Positions 14,578-25,214 of a stretch of 64,000 nucleotides of DNA are shown here, piece after piece. Under the pieces are notes generated by a model, which had not been told where the DNA came from, searched no databases, and saw only the letters and a program-made list of their open reading frames with translations. This DNA comes from Rhizobium pisi (GTDB taxonomy: Bacteria > Pseudomonadota > Alphaproteobacteria > Rhizobiales > Rhizobiaceae). The stretch is taken from NCBI RefSeq assembly GCF_003938655.1, contig NZ_RJJT01000015.1, positions 62,001-126,000 of the forward strand, in the 5' to 3' direction. Numbering within the stretch: position 1 is the stretch's first letter; each line of letters starts with the position of its first letter. The translations under genes and the position numbers were made by a program.

Positions 14578-15780
14578 TTATTTGGCGGCGTTCAGCACCG
14601 CGACGCCGGGGAGCTCCTTGCCTTCCATCCATTCGAGAAAGGCGCCGCCGGCGGTCGAGACATAGGAAAAATCGTCGGCAACGCCGGCATGGTTGAGCGC
14701 CGAGACGGTGTCGCCGCCGCCAGCAACGGAGGTCAGCTTGCCGGCCACGGTGCGCTCGGCGGCATATTTTGCGGCGGCGACCGTCGCAGCATCGAAGGGC
14801 TCGATCTCGAAAGCGCCGAGCGGGCCGTTCCACACCAGCGTCGAGGCACGCTCGATCCAGGCCTTGATGGCCTCGACGGATTTCGGGCCGACGTCGAGCA
14901 CCATGGCATCGGCGGGAATGGCGTTGATGTCGACGATCTCGTTGGCCGCACCGGCCTTGAACTCGCGGGCGACGACGCCGTCTTCCGGCAGGATGATGGC
15001 GCAGCCGGCGGTCGCGGCCTCGATCATGATCTGCTTGGCGGTTTCGGCAAGATCATGCTCGCAGAGCGACTTGCCGACATTGGTGCCGCGGGCGGCGATG
15101 AAGGTATTGGCCATGCCGCCGCCGATGACGAGCGCATCGACCCTTTTCACGAGGTTCATCAGGAGGTCGATCTTGGTGGAAACCTTGGCGCCGCCGACGA
15201 TCGCAACGACCGGGCGGGCCGGATCGCCGAGGCCCTTTTCCAGCGCCTCCAGTTCGGCCTGCATGGTGCGGCCGGCATGGGCCGGCAAGTGGTGGGCGAG
15301 GCCTTCCGTCGAAGCATGGGCGCGGTGGGCGGCGGAGAAGGCGTCGTTGACATAAATATCGCCGTTGGCGGCAAGCGCCTTGATGAAGTCTGCGTCGTTC
15401 TTTTCCTCGCCCTTGTGGAAGCGGGTGTTTTCCAGAAGCAGGATATCGCCGTCATTCATCGCAGCGACGGCGGAGGCGGCGGCCTCGCCGATGCAATCGC
15501 CGGCCGTCAGCACGGCGTGATCGAGCACTTCCTCGACGGAAGGGGCGATCAGCGACAGCGAGAGATCAGGCGACGGGCCGTCCTTCGGCCGGCCGAAATG
15601 GGCAAGCAGGATGACCTTGGCGCCCTTGTTGGACAATTCGAGGATCGTCGGCGCCACGCGCTCGATGCGCGTCGTATCGGTGACCTTGCCGTCCTTGACC
15701 GGGACGTTGAGGTCGACACGGACGAGAACGCGCTTGCCGCTGATGTCAGTGAGATCGTCGAGGGTCTTGAAAGAAGGCAT
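14578..15780 (-). CDS. pgk: Phosphoglycerate kinase
   Basis: A 400-residue phosphoglycerate kinase, the ATP-forming step between 1,3-bisphosphoglycerate and 3-phosphoglycerate. The start is MPSFKTLDDL; an 18-codon upstream extension lacks family similarity. Visible blocks are RVDLNVP, LLAHFGRPKDG, ENTRFHKGEEKND and the C-terminal nucleotide loop VAGGGDTVSAL. Full length and intact. It is downstream of the antiporter on the same strand and has its own terminator. Confidence 0.97.
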   Translation of the reverse strand: MPSFKTLDDLTDISGKRVLVRVDLNVPVKDGKVTDTTRIERVAPTILELSNKGAKVILLAHFGRPKDGPSPDLSLSLIAPSVEEVLDHAVLTAGDCIGEAAASAVAAMNDGDILLLENTRFHKGEEKNDADFIKALAANGDIYVNDAFSAAHRAHASTEGLAHHLPAHAGRTMQAELEALEKGLGDPARPVVAIVGGAKVSTKIDLLMNLVKRVDALVIGGGMANTFIAARGTNVGKSLCEHDLAETAKQIMIEAATAGCAIILPEDGVVAREFKAGAANEIVDINAIPADAMVLDVGPKSVEAIKAWIERASTLVWNGPLGAFEIEPFDAATVAAAKYAAERTVAGKLTSVAGGGDTVSALNHAGVADDFSYVSTAGGAFLEWMEGKELPGVAVLNAAK

Positions 15781-15850
15781 GGGGAGGATCCAGTCTTGGT
15801 TGGCGGAAATCGCGCCGACCATAGCAAGGATCATCCGAGACGCAAGGCGC

Positions 15851-17725
15851 TCAATGGCCGTTTTCGCGTGTGGCTTCGTCGCGTCCGGCCGGCGCTTTCT
15901 CAGCGCTTTCAGAGGCGGCGGTTTCGCGGTTACGGCGTCCTTTCAGCCGGCCGCGGATGCGCTGGATGATGTCCTTGAGATTGATGAAGATCGGCAGGGT
16001 GATCGCCGGCTCGACCGCTTCCAGCGACATGCCGACGGAGGTGACGTGATCGTGCTCGTCGAGATCGCGGACGATGAGAATGATCGAGCCGAGGCGGACG
16101 CGGTCGGCATAATCGGCCTTGCCGCCGAGGCGCTGCCGCATCAATTCGGCGATCGTCAGACCCTTTTCCGACTCGTTGAGAAGCCCTGGGCCATAGGCAG
16201 CGTCGAGATCGGCGGCGGGGCGGGCGGGGGAAAGCGCGAAGGCTCCGAAGAATTCGGCATCATCCTCATCCACCGGCGCGCGGCTGGCAAAGAGCCGGTC
16301 GAGGAGGCGGGAATAGCTCGGCACGATGAAGAGATAGACGAGATCGTTCTCACGCAACCGCCCGGCGTATTGATAGCGCATCGACTTGCCGTCGCGAATG
16401 ACGAGCGAGGGCGTCGCCCAGCGCGGAATGCGCTCGCCGCGCAGCACCGGGCTGTCCTTGATGACGCGGTAGGAGAGCAGTTCATGGTTGGCAGCACCCG
16501 GCAGGTCGACCTCGACCTTGTCGACCGCGCCGATGCGAGGCGGAATGATCAGGCCGAGCTTCTTGGCGACCGGCTTGATCGTCCAGCCCTGGACGAGAAG
16601 GGAGACCAGCACGATGATGAAGGCGGTGTTGAAATAGATCTGGCCGTTATCAAGCTTGCCGAGGATCGGCATGATCGCAAGCAGGATGGAGACGGCGCCG
16701 CGCAGGCCGACCCAGGCGACGAAGCCGATCTCCTGCTGCGTGTAATCGAAGGGAAGCAGCGACAGCCAGACCGCCAAGGGGCGGGCAACGAAGATCAGGA
16801 AGAGGGCGAGCAGGATGGCGGGCACGATGATGACGGGAAACTGCGAGGGCGTCGCGAGCAGGCCGAGCACCAGGAACATGATGATCTGCGCCAGCCACGT
16901 CATGCCGTCCTGGAAGCGCTTGATGGTGCCGATCGCCTGCATCTTGCGGTTTCCGGCGTAGATGCCCGCGACATAGACGGCAAGGAAGCCGCTGCCCCCG
17001 ACCGCGCCGGTGAAGGAGAAGACGAGGAGGGCGAGCGCCAGCACGAAGATCGGCGTCAGGCCGCGCTCGGTATCGAGCTTGCTGACGATCAGCACGATCA
17101 TCATGCCGCCGAGCAGGCCGAGAATGACGCCGAGGCCCATCTGCTGCACGAACATGGCGAGCATGCCGATATTGATGCCGGAGTAACGCTCGCCGCTCGC
17201 CAGCACCTCGACCAGGGCGATGGTGAGGAAGATCGCCATCGGGTCGTTGGTGCCGGATTCGACTTCCAGCGTCGAGCGCACCTTGTCGCGGATATTGATG
17301 CCGCCGATGCGCAGCAGGAAGAAGACGGCGGCGGCATCGGTCGACGCGACGATCGAGCCGAGCAGCAGGCCTTCGAGCCAGGTGAAATTCAAAAGCCACA
17401 TGGCGGCGACGGCAAAGAGCGAGGCGGTGATCAGCACGCCGACCGAGGCGAGCGCAAGTGAGGGCACGGCTGCGAGCCGGAAGGCCTGCATCGGCGTGCC
17501 GAAGCCGGAATCGAACAGGATGACGGCAAGCGCGATGGAGCCGAGGATATAGGCGAGGTAATTGTTGCTGAACTCAATGCCGAGACCATCGACGCCGGCC
17601 GCAAGGCCGATCATCAGGAAAAGCAGCAGCAAGGGGGCGCCGAAGCGGAAAGCGAGCAGGCTCGAAAAAGCGGCAAGAAGCACGAGCGCCGTCGAGACCA
17701 GCACCACGATATAGAACGCTTCCAT
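15851..17725 (-). CDS. Potassium/proton antiporter (CPA1, NhaP2/CvrA-like)
   Basis: A 624-residue cation:proton antiporter. About 12-13 membrane helices occupy residues 1-390, including the ion-site helices STDAAAVFFLL and ESGTNDPMAIFL. A cytoplasmic TrkA-C-type regulatory domain (~400-490) and a further acidic/basic tail follow. The start MEAFYIVVLV was chosen because AAGGGG precedes it and the 34-residue extension upstream is Arg-rich and unlike a membrane N-terminus. It would export K+ or Na+ for pH and osmotic balance. It is placed between gap and pgk without obvious functional link. Confidence 0.88.
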   Translation of the reverse strand: MEAFYIVVLVSTALVLLAAFSSLLAFRFGAPLLLLFLMIGLAAGVDGLGIEFSNNYLAYILGSIALAVILFDSGFGTPMQAFRLAAVPSLALASVGVLITASLFAVAAMWLLNFTWLEGLLLGSIVASTDAAAVFFLLRIGGINIRDKVRSTLEVESGTNDPMAIFLTIALVEVLASGERYSGINIGMLAMFVQQMGLGVILGLLGGMMIVLIVSKLDTERGLTPIFVLALALLVFSFTGAVGGSGFLAVYVAGIYAGNRKMQAIGTIKRFQDGMTWLAQIIMFLVLGLLATPSQFPVIIVPAILLALFLIFVARPLAVWLSLLPFDYTQQEIGFVAWVGLRGAVSILLAIMPILGKLDNGQIYFNTAFIIVLVSLLVQGWTIKPVAKKLGLIIPPRIGAVDKVEVDLPGAANHELLSYRVIKDSPVLRGERIPRWATPSLVIRDGKSMRYQYAGRLRENDLVYLFIVPSYSRLLDRLFASRAPVDEDDAEFFGAFALSPARPAADLDAAYGPGLLNESEKGLTIAELMRQRLGGKADYADRVRLGSIILIVRDLDEHDHVTSVGMSLEAVEPAITLPIFINLKDIIQRIRGRLKGRRNRETAASESAEKAPAGRDEATRENGH

Positions 17726-18219
17726 GCCCACCCCTTTCCATCGACTGCTGCGCGGATACGGCCATCCCCGGCCGATCCGCCTTCTCAACCCCTCCGCCAA
17801 ACGCGCCGATCCATCAGTAAACGGCAAAACGGCAGAGAAGGGTAGGCCTTGCGGCTTAACCTCGTCTCGTGCTGCATCATGCTGCTGAACGGCTGCCGGA
17901 CGGCCACCGACACGGAAATGCTACGGGAGAAATTCTCTATAAAGAATGTATGGGCAAATCAGGCAAGAGCAGGGCGAAAGGCAGGAAGATCGATTTTTCC
18001 TGACGGTATCTGCCGATTGCAACAGGAGAAGACACGTTCCTCCACGCGGCCCGTGTGTCCTGTCCGATGACCGGAAGAATGGATTGCAGACGCGGATGCG
18101 GAGAGCGAGGAAAATGAACGCGAAGATTTTTCGATATCGGGCAGGAAAGGCAGGCCGTCTGCCCAGCGACGGAGCCGGCTGTAGCTTTGTGCCAGAAGTG
18201 GCCGGCCATTGCTCCGCTA
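17726..18219. other. Intergenic stretch without a supported gene
   Basis: 494 bp between the antiporter and the 58-residue membrane-protein gene. Frames exist on the plus strand (e.g. 17946-18242), but their composition is Arg/Gly/Pro-rich shadow-like and I recognise nothing. It presumably holds the antiporter promoter on the minus strand. I see no clear RNA gene. Confidence 0.4.
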
Positions 18220-18396
18220 TCAGAACACTGCCTGAAGGATGACGACGGCGAGAAACGAAAGACCGATGAACGTGGCAACCGAGATGACCAGACGATTAGC
18301 CTTTGCCAACACGGCAGGTCTCACGTCCCGCTTGGGGTGAAACCGCTGCCGCCGCTTGAGGGTGGTGTGGGACAAGCGTTTTTGCGCCTCTGCCAT
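18220..18396 (-). CDS. Small single-helix membrane protein, unknown function
   Basis: A 58-residue frame starting MAEAQKRLSH. A strongly basic N-terminal half (TLKRRQRFHPKRDVRP) is followed by one hydrophobic helix at about 37-57 (VISVATFIGLSFLAVVILQA) running almost to the stop. The start is backed by a strong GGAGG ribosome site 7 nt upstream. Positive-inside topology predicts a cytoplasmic N-terminus. It is too short for most gene finders. I do not recognise a family. Confidence 0.65.
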   Translation of the reverse strand: MAEAQKRLSHTTLKRRQRFHPKRDVRPAVLAKANRLVISVATFIGLSFLAVVILQAVF

Positions 18397-18563
18397 TTAT
18401 CGCCTCCGCCTGGATCATTTCAGCCATTGTGCAGCGCTATGTATTTCCTCAGTTTATCACGGTTGGCCAGCGGATTGCCAACCGTGATTCCATCCTTGCA
18501 GCCGCACCGAACCCGTCGCTTCGAGATGGCTTTTGAAACCGGACGACCGATACGGATCGACTG

Positions 18564-18878
18564 TCAGTCTTCGGTGTCTTCGCCCTCGTCGGTCAGATCT
18601 TCGACCGGGACCAGGAAAACGACGAACTCGTCGTCGATGGTCCTTTCAGGATCGTCATCGAATTCATAGGCGTGCTCGACTTCGCTTGCTTCCTCGGCGG
18701 TTGCCTTGCGCAGGCTGAGCGTCGCCTTGCGATCCCACAGGGCCTTGCCTTCGGACTCGAGGATGGTCAGGTCGTCGCGAAAATCTTCCGCCTCGAAGAA
18801 GTGCGTCGCTTCCTCGTGGTTTCGCGAGCGAAAACTGGCAATGGCACGGCCGGCGATTTCAACGGTAAAATAGTCCAT
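18564..18878 (-). CDS. Hypothetical acidic protein
   Basis: A 104-residue soluble protein, MDYFTVEIAGRAIASFRSRNHEEA at the start and a very acidic C-terminus (VEDLTDEGEDTED). The N-terminal ~70 residues look like a small alpha/beta domain; the rest is probably flexible. No motif points to a function. Codon usage is like that of neighbouring genes. It lies between gap and the 58-residue membrane-protein gene on the same strand. Confidence 0.7.
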   Translation of the reverse strand: MDYFTVEIAGRAIASFRSRNHEEATHFFEAEDFRDDLTILESEGKALWDRKATLSLRKATAEEASEVEHAYEFDDDPERTIDDEFVVFLVPVEDLTDEGEDTED

Positions 18879-19055
18879 TCATCTCTCTTTATCTCCCCGG
18901 GCAGCGCTGTGGCCGTAGGGGTTATCGATGACGCCGTGACCGGTTTTGGAACCGAGCCGGTACTGGCGGCCTGTTCATGTCGAATGCCCAAGGCCGTCTA
19001 TCCTATCAGATCCGGCGGCGGAAATGGGAAATGATGCGGCGTGAGCGCCTATAAC

Positions 19056-19079
19056 AAAACGGCCCGGTTTCCCGGGCCG
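19056..19079 (-). terminator. gap terminator
   Basis: Perfect 8-bp stem CGGCCCGG/CCGGGCCG with loop of 4. On the minus strand it is followed by TTTTG. It is 25 bp after the gap stop. Confidence 0.9.
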
Positions 19080-19104
19080 CTTACGATATTCAGTCGTCAG
19101 GCTC

Positions 19105-20115
19105 TCAGATGAGCTTGGCGAAAGCGACTGCCGTGTCCGACATGCGGCTGGAGAAGCCCCACTCGTTGTCGTACCAGGACAAGACGCGCACGAAGTTGCC
19201 TTCCATGACCTTCGTCTGATCGGTTGCGAAGATCGAGGAGTGGCTGTCGTGGTTGAAGTCGCGGGAGACGAGCGGCTCATCGGTGTAGCCGAGGATGCCC
19301 TTCAGCTTGCCGTTTGCGGCAGCCTTGATCGCCTCGTTGATTTCGCCAACGCTGGTCGCCTTCTTGGCGACGAACTTGAAGTCGACGACGGAAACGTTCG
19401 GGGTGGGAACGCGGATCGAGGTGCCGTCGAGCTTGCCCTTCAGATGCGGCAGAACGAGGCCGACGGCCTTGGCAGCGCCCGTCGAGGTCGGGATCATGGA
19501 AAGGGCGGCTGCGCGGGCGCGATACAGGTCCTTGTGCATCGTGTCGAGCGTTGGCTGGTCGCCGGTGTAGGAGTGGATGGTCGTCATGAAGCCGTGGTCG
19601 ATGCCGACGGCGTCGTCGAGAACCTTCACGACCTGCACCAGGCAGTTGGTGGTGCAGGATGCGTTGGAGATGACCAGATGCTCCTTGGTGAGCTGGTCAT
19701 GGTTGACGCCGAAGACGACGGTAAGGTCAGCGCCGTCGGCAGGCGCCGAGACGATGACGCGCTTGGCGCCGGCCGTGAGGTGAGCGGCGGCCTTGTCGCG
19801 GGCGGTGAAGATGCCGGTGCATTCCATGGCGATGTCGACGCCGAGCTCGCGGTGCGGCAGCGTTGCCGGATCCTTGACCGCGGTGACCTTGATCGGCTTG
19901 CCGTTGCCGACGATGATCGTGTCACCCTCGACCTTCACCTCTGCCGGGAAGCGGCCGTGGATGGAGTCGTAGCGCAGCAGGTGGGCGTTGGTCTCGACCG
20001 GGCCGAGGTCGTTAATGGCGACGACTTCGATGTCGGTGCGGCCGGATTCGACAATAGCGCGGAGGACGTTGCGGCCGATGCGGCCGAAACCGTTAATGGC
20101 AACCTTGACTGTCAT
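19105..20115 (-). CDS. gap: Glyceraldehyde-3-phosphate dehydrogenase, type I
   Basis: A 336-residue NAD-dependent GAPDH, full length. It has the Rossmann motif INGFGRIGR at 8-16 and catalytic Cys154 in SNASCTTNCL. Two in-frame ATGs lie 6 nt apart (20121 and 20115). The downstream one is preferred because GGGAG then sits 9 nt away instead of 3. It follows tkt on the same strand, and gluconeogenesis/Calvin-like tkt-gap clustering is common in alphaproteobacteria. Confidence 0.97.
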   Translation of the reverse strand: MTVKVAINGFGRIGRNVLRAIVESGRTDIEVVAINDLGPVETNAHLLRYDSIHGRFPAEVKVEGDTIIVGNGKPIKVTAVKDPATLPHRELGVDIAMECTGIFTARDKAAAHLTAGAKRVIVSAPADGADLTVVFGVNHDQLTKEHLVISNASCTTNCLVQVVKVLDDAVGIDHGFMTTIHSYTGDQPTLDTMHKDLYRARAAALSMIPTSTGAAKAVGLVLPHLKGKLDGTSIRVPTPNVSVVDFKFVAKKATSVGEINEAIKAAANGKLKGILGYTDEPLVSRDFNHDSHSSIFATDQTKVMEGNFVRVLSWYDNEWGFSSRMSDTAVAFAKLI

Positions 20116-20174
20116 GTTCATTCACTCCCGATAGAGTAGGGCCCGATAGAGCAGGGCCTGGAATTGAGGAGATG

Positions 20175-20196
20175 GAGAGCGCCTCAAGGCGCTCTC
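20175..20196 (-). terminator. Hairpin directly after tkt
   Basis: Perfect 9-bp stem GAGAGCGCC/GGCGCTCTC with a 4-nt loop, starting 2 bp after the tkt stop. No T run follows on the minus strand. It may be a weak terminator or an mRNA-stabilising stem before gap. Confidence 0.55.
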
Positions 20197-20197
20197 A

Positions 20198-22171
<1,974 letters not shown>

Positions 22172-22504
22172 GGCTTTTCTGCAAACTCCGGGTGTCGGGG
22201 GATGGCCTCGAGCCTCCAAGACCATCGAGTGAAAGCGGCTGAGACATAGCAGTTGGGGCTGGCAAGTCAATAAATGGCGGGCCAAATCCGGGTGGCTCGC
22301 AGTGTTTTTTGACATTTGATCGCGTGATTGCACAAAAGTCGAATCTTGCGTCGCGGACACGCGGAAAGCATTCATCCACAGGATAGGCCGGCGCGCAGAT
22401 GACGGCATTTATTGACGGGTCGTCGGCGAGCTGCATATCCTCTTGAAATGACAGGATCGGCGCTGAGGGCCGATTCGCAGATCCTGCACGGGAATCGAAA
22501 AGGC
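22172..22504. other. Divergent intergenic region between tkt and DUF4164-zapA
   Basis: 333 bp holding the promoters of both transcription units. TTGACA at 22309-22314 (plus) and TTGACT near 22266-22271 (minus) are candidate -35 boxes, but their -10 partners are weak, so I do not fix promoters. No gene or hairpin is evident. Confidence 0.4.
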
Positions 22505-22780
22505 ATGACGCCCACGGGCAAAACCATGGAAGCAGCGCTCAACGAGCTGAGACAGGCGATTTCGAACCTCGAAAATGCCGTCGATATGCGCATCGAGCGG
22601 CAGCGTGAGCAGGGCGAGATCGAAGGCGAGGTTCGGCGCGTGCATGCCGACCGTTCGCGGCTGGCGCAGGAGCTCGACCAGGCTGAATTCCGTGCCAACC
22701 GGCTGGAGGAGGTCAACCGCGAGGTGTCGCGGCGGCTGGTGACGGCGATGGAAACGATCCGCGCTGTTCTGGATCGCTGA
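22505..22780 (+). CDS. DUF4164 family coiled-coil protein
   Basis: A 91-residue almost entirely helical protein, with heptad-like Leu/Ala/Glu/Arg spacing from MEAALNELRQAISNLENAVD through LEEVNREVSRRLVTAMETIR. It matches the small DUF4164 proteins that precede zapA in rhizobia. A longer frame from 22412 is not needed: the chosen ATG has AAAAGG close by. Function is unknown; position suggests a link to cell division. Confidence 0.75.
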   Translation: MTPTGKTMEAALNELRQAISNLENAVDMRIERQREQGEIEGEVRRVHADRSRLAQELDQAEFRANRLEEVNREVSRRLVTAMETIRAVLDR

Positions 22781-22795
22781 TAGAAAGAGTATGGC

Positions 22796-23173
22796 ATGGC
22801 GCAGGTGACGGTAACGATCGACGGCAAGGCCTATCGCATGGCCTGCGAGGAAGGGCAGGAGGAACACCTGACCGATCTCGCCATCCGCTTCGACCACTAT
22901 GTCGCCCATCTCAAGGGTCAGTTCGGCGAAATCGGCGATCTCAGGATCACCGTCATGGCTGGCATCATGATCATGGACGAGATTTCCGAGCTGACGCGCC
23001 GCGTTGCCGGGCTGGAATCCGAACTCGAATCGCTGCGCGGCAATCGCGACACCGTGCTTGCCGCGACAGCACGCACGGAGGAAAACCTGGCTGCGGCGTT
23101 GAGCGAAGTGTCGAGCCGAATCCGCGGCATCACCGACAAGCTGAATGGCCGCGCGGCGCCCGAACTCAATTAA
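22796..23173 (+). CDS. zapA: Cell division protein ZapA
   Basis: A 125-residue ZapA, which binds FtsZ and bundles its filaments at the division ring. The N-terminal beta-rich domain begins MAQVTVTIDGKAYRMAC and contains the family block HLTDLAIRFD. A long C-terminal coiled coil with ISELTRRVAGLESELESL dimerises the protein. It starts 15 bp after the DUF4164 gene and is followed directly by 6S RNA, the usual bacterial arrangement. Confidence 0.92.
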   Translation: MAQVTVTIDGKAYRMACEEGQEEHLTDLAIRFDHYVAHLKGQFGEIGDLRITVMAGIMIMDEISELTRRVAGLESELESLRGNRDTVLAATARTEENLAAALSEVSSRIRGITDKLNGRAAPELN

Positions 23174-23230
23174 ATAGGGACGGCCTGCCGTCGCCACTGG
23201 CGCGTCAGCGCAAACGACCTTATATATCGC

Positions 23231-23392
23231 GATGCGGTCTGCGCCTCTCGACAGGAACCACAATCCCTGGGGCCATACTCGATCCAAAGGGAGCTGTCCC
23301 TGGCCAGGCCTGTGGGCCTGGGCACACGGCGCCCACCTACGTTTGTAGGCACCCAGGATCGTAAACATCCACCGGTGGTCGTGGATCGCACC
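23231..23392 (+). ncRNA. ssrS: 6S RNA
   Basis: Non-coding stretch just after zapA with 6S architecture. The ends pair (GATGCGGTC at 23231-23239 with GATCGCACC at 23384-23392, 8 of 9). Inside lie the ATCCCTGGGGCC strand, a hairpin GCCAGGCC/GGCCTGGG and a hairpin CCTAC/GTAGG. Length is about 162 nt, typical for alphaproteobacterial 6S. A TATATAT box at 23221-23227 is a plausible -10. 6S RNA mimics an open promoter and sequesters housekeeping RNA polymerase. Exact ends are estimates. Confidence 0.82.
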
Positions 23393-23428
23393 CTTCCCTT
23401 TTTTGTCGGCAAAGACGCATGGTGTGGC

Positions 23429-23460
23429 GGGCGAACGCGAAGTGCGCGTCCGCCCTTTTT
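23429..23460 (+). terminator. Rho-independent terminator downstream of 6S RNA
   Basis: Stem GGGCG-ACGCG/CGCGT-CGCCC with loop near AAGTG is followed by TTTTT at 23456-23460. The T run lies on the plus side, so it ends rightward transcripts (6S precursor or zapA read-through), not the leftward esterase gene. Confidence 0.8.
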
Positions 23461-23470
23461 AACGCGTCTA

Positions 23471-24958
23471 TTACTTCTTCAGGCCGGGAAGCGTGACCTG
23501 GAAGACCTGGAACATCGTGTCGACGTCGGCGCCGCCCTCCGCCTTGTAGGCTGCGCCCACCTGGAAACCATCCTGCGTCAGGAAGTCGTTGTCGTTGGCG
23601 ACGAACAGGAAGTAGTCGTCCGGCAGGTTCGGGTCGAGAACGCTTGCAAGACCCATGGCTTCCCATTTTTCCGACAAATTGTTTTTGTCGTTCGGCGCGC
23701 CATTGTGCAGGCCGAAACGGGCAAGATCGGCCTTGTCGTTGAGGTCGATGAAGGGCGTCAGCGTTGCCGGCGTCAGCGAGGGATCGACGACGCCCTTTGG
23801 CGCGATCGGCTTGCCGGCGTCGAAATCGCTGCCGGCGATGTCAGTCGCGGCGGAAAGATCGACGACGTTGATCTTGCGGTAGAGCGAGGTGTCGCCCTTC
23901 ACGCCCTGGCCGTTGCCGCTGTCGCGGGACAGCATCAGGAAGGTCTTGTCGGAAAGGGCGACGATTTCGCTCTCTGCGGCGATCGTCGTCTTGTCCTTGG
24001 CATCCTTGAAGACCGGCAGCGGCACGACATATTCGTGCACCAGCTTCAGATGATCGGGGTCGGCGGCGTCATAGATCATGGCGCGGGTGTTCTGGCGGGT
24101 CGAGCTGGAATCGCCGCCATCCTGGCGGGCGGCCGACTGCAGCACCGATATGATGAACTTACCATCAGGCGTCATCGCCATGCCTTCAAGGCCCTGATTG
24201 TTCTGGCGGCCGGTCTCCGGGTCCTTCGGATCGGGCGCGGCGGCGCCGGGGCCGGGGTTGTTGGAGGCAAAGCTCAGCGCGCCCTTGCGCATCGGCAAAA
24301 GCGCCTTCGGCGGCTGGGTGGCCGAGAGCAGATGGCCGTCGGCCGAGAAGCGATAGATGTAGGGGCCGTATTCGTCGCTGACGAACATGGTGCCGTCGGC
24401 CATGCGGACGATCGCCTCGTTGTCGAGCGCAATCTTGCCGTTCACAGCCTGCGGCAGTGGCGGGAAGTTGCCGGCAGCGGGGCGGACACCGGATTCCGGA
24501 TCGAGACCGGTCATGTCCCCACCCTTGTCATCGAGGAAGAGCATGGAATCGGTAAGCTTTGCGTCGACGCCCGACTGTTCCTTGCCGGCCTTGGGGGCAG
24601 CACCCGGAGCGGTCGGGGTCAGGCCGATCGAGATGGTGTTCAGGCGAGGGCGATAATCGACGGTGCCGGCGACGTTGTAACCGCGGTCGGGCAGCAGGTA
24701 GAGCGTGCCCTTGTAGCTGGCGCCGTCGCGGCTCCAGGCGGCGGGATCGATCGCCATGCCGGAGCCGGAGCCGAAGGTTTCACCGAATTTGTCACGCTGG
24801 TTGGCCGGGATGCGGCCAACGCCGACCAGGCCCTTGTTGACGAAGGTGAGGCTGCCGACGGTGGCGGAATTCTCAGCGCTCGCGACGGCCGGAATGGCGG
24901 CGGATGCCCCGAGAATAGCGGCGAACAGCCGCGATGCATATGGTCTGACGTTCTTCAT
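23471..24958 (-). CDS. Secreted phytase-like / esterase-like beta-propeller protein
   Basis: A 495-residue exported protein. A signal peptide covers about residues 1-28 (basic start, hydrophobic core, AVASA before ENSA). The mature protein fits the Phytase-like (esterase-like activity of phytase) family of periplasmic or secreted hydrolases. Recognisable blocks are LPDRGYNVAGTVDYRPR, ALDNEAIVRMADGTMFVSDEYGPYIYRFS and GNGQGVKGDTSLYRKIN. The real substrate of this family is not settled. It is a single gene convergent with the zapA-6S unit. Confidence 0.85.
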   Translation of the reverse strand: MKNVRPYASRLFAAILGASAAIPAVASAENSATVGSLTFVNKGLVGVGRIPANQRDKFGETFGSGSGMAIDPAAWSRDGASYKGTLYLLPDRGYNVAGTVDYRPRLNTISIGLTPTAPGAAPKAGKEQSGVDAKLTDSMLFLDDKGGDMTGLDPESGVRPAAGNFPPLPQAVNGKIALDNEAIVRMADGTMFVSDEYGPYIYRFSADGHLLSATQPPKALLPMRKGALSFASNNPGPGAAAPDPKDPETGRQNNQGLEGMAMTPDGKFIISVLQSAARQDGGDSSSTRQNTRAMIYDAADPDHLKLVHEYVVPLPVFKDAKDKTTIAAESEIVALSDKTFLMLSRDSGNGQGVKGDTSLYRKINVVDLSAATDIAGSDFDAGKPIAPKGVVDPSLTPATLTPFIDLNDKADLARFGLHNGAPNDKNNLSEKWEAMGLASVLDPNLPDDYFLFVANDNDFLTQDGFQVGAAYKAEGGADVDTMFQVFQVTLPGLKK

Positions 24959-25159
24959 GAAATAGCCTCTCGGTCAAAAGCGTTCCTGCAACGGTGCCCC
25001 ACCCGCAGGCTGGACTCCGGCTCAAATGAAATCCGGCTTTGGATTCAGTTTCCTGAGGGCAGAACACACCCCGGATTTCGTCTCCCCGTGTCCCGGGCTA
25101 ACGGTCTAAGGCGGGATCGTGATATCTGGATGACGCTTTGGCAGGCAGTTTTTCCGCTC

Positions 25160-25214
25160 TGGCCCTAAAGCATGTTGCGATCTCAAACTGCTGTACAGTT
25201 TTGCGCGACATACT
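25160..25214. repeat. Possible relic of a small rhizobial intergenic repeat
   Basis: The stretch TAAAGCATGTTGCGATCTC...GTTTTGCGCGACATACTC resembles, from memory, the common rhizobial element that starts AGCATGT and ends with a GCGCGACAT-like block. It is short and degenerate. It lies just past the stop of the reductase gene. Confidence 0.3.

Noticed and set aside
17946..18242. 98-residue plus-strand frame upstream of the antiporter gene
   Set aside because: Arg/Gly-rich composition, no ribosome site, overlaps the end of the better supported 58-residue gene on the other strand.
23312..25168. 618-residue plus-strand frame over 6S RNA and opposite the phytase-like gene
   Set aside because: Begins inside the 6S RNA and runs antisense to an exported protein with a signal peptide; no ribosome site or family match.
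24959..25200. Pho box upstream of the phytase-like gene
   Set aside because: I looked for the CTGTCAT-type direct repeat in the upstream gap and did not find it.
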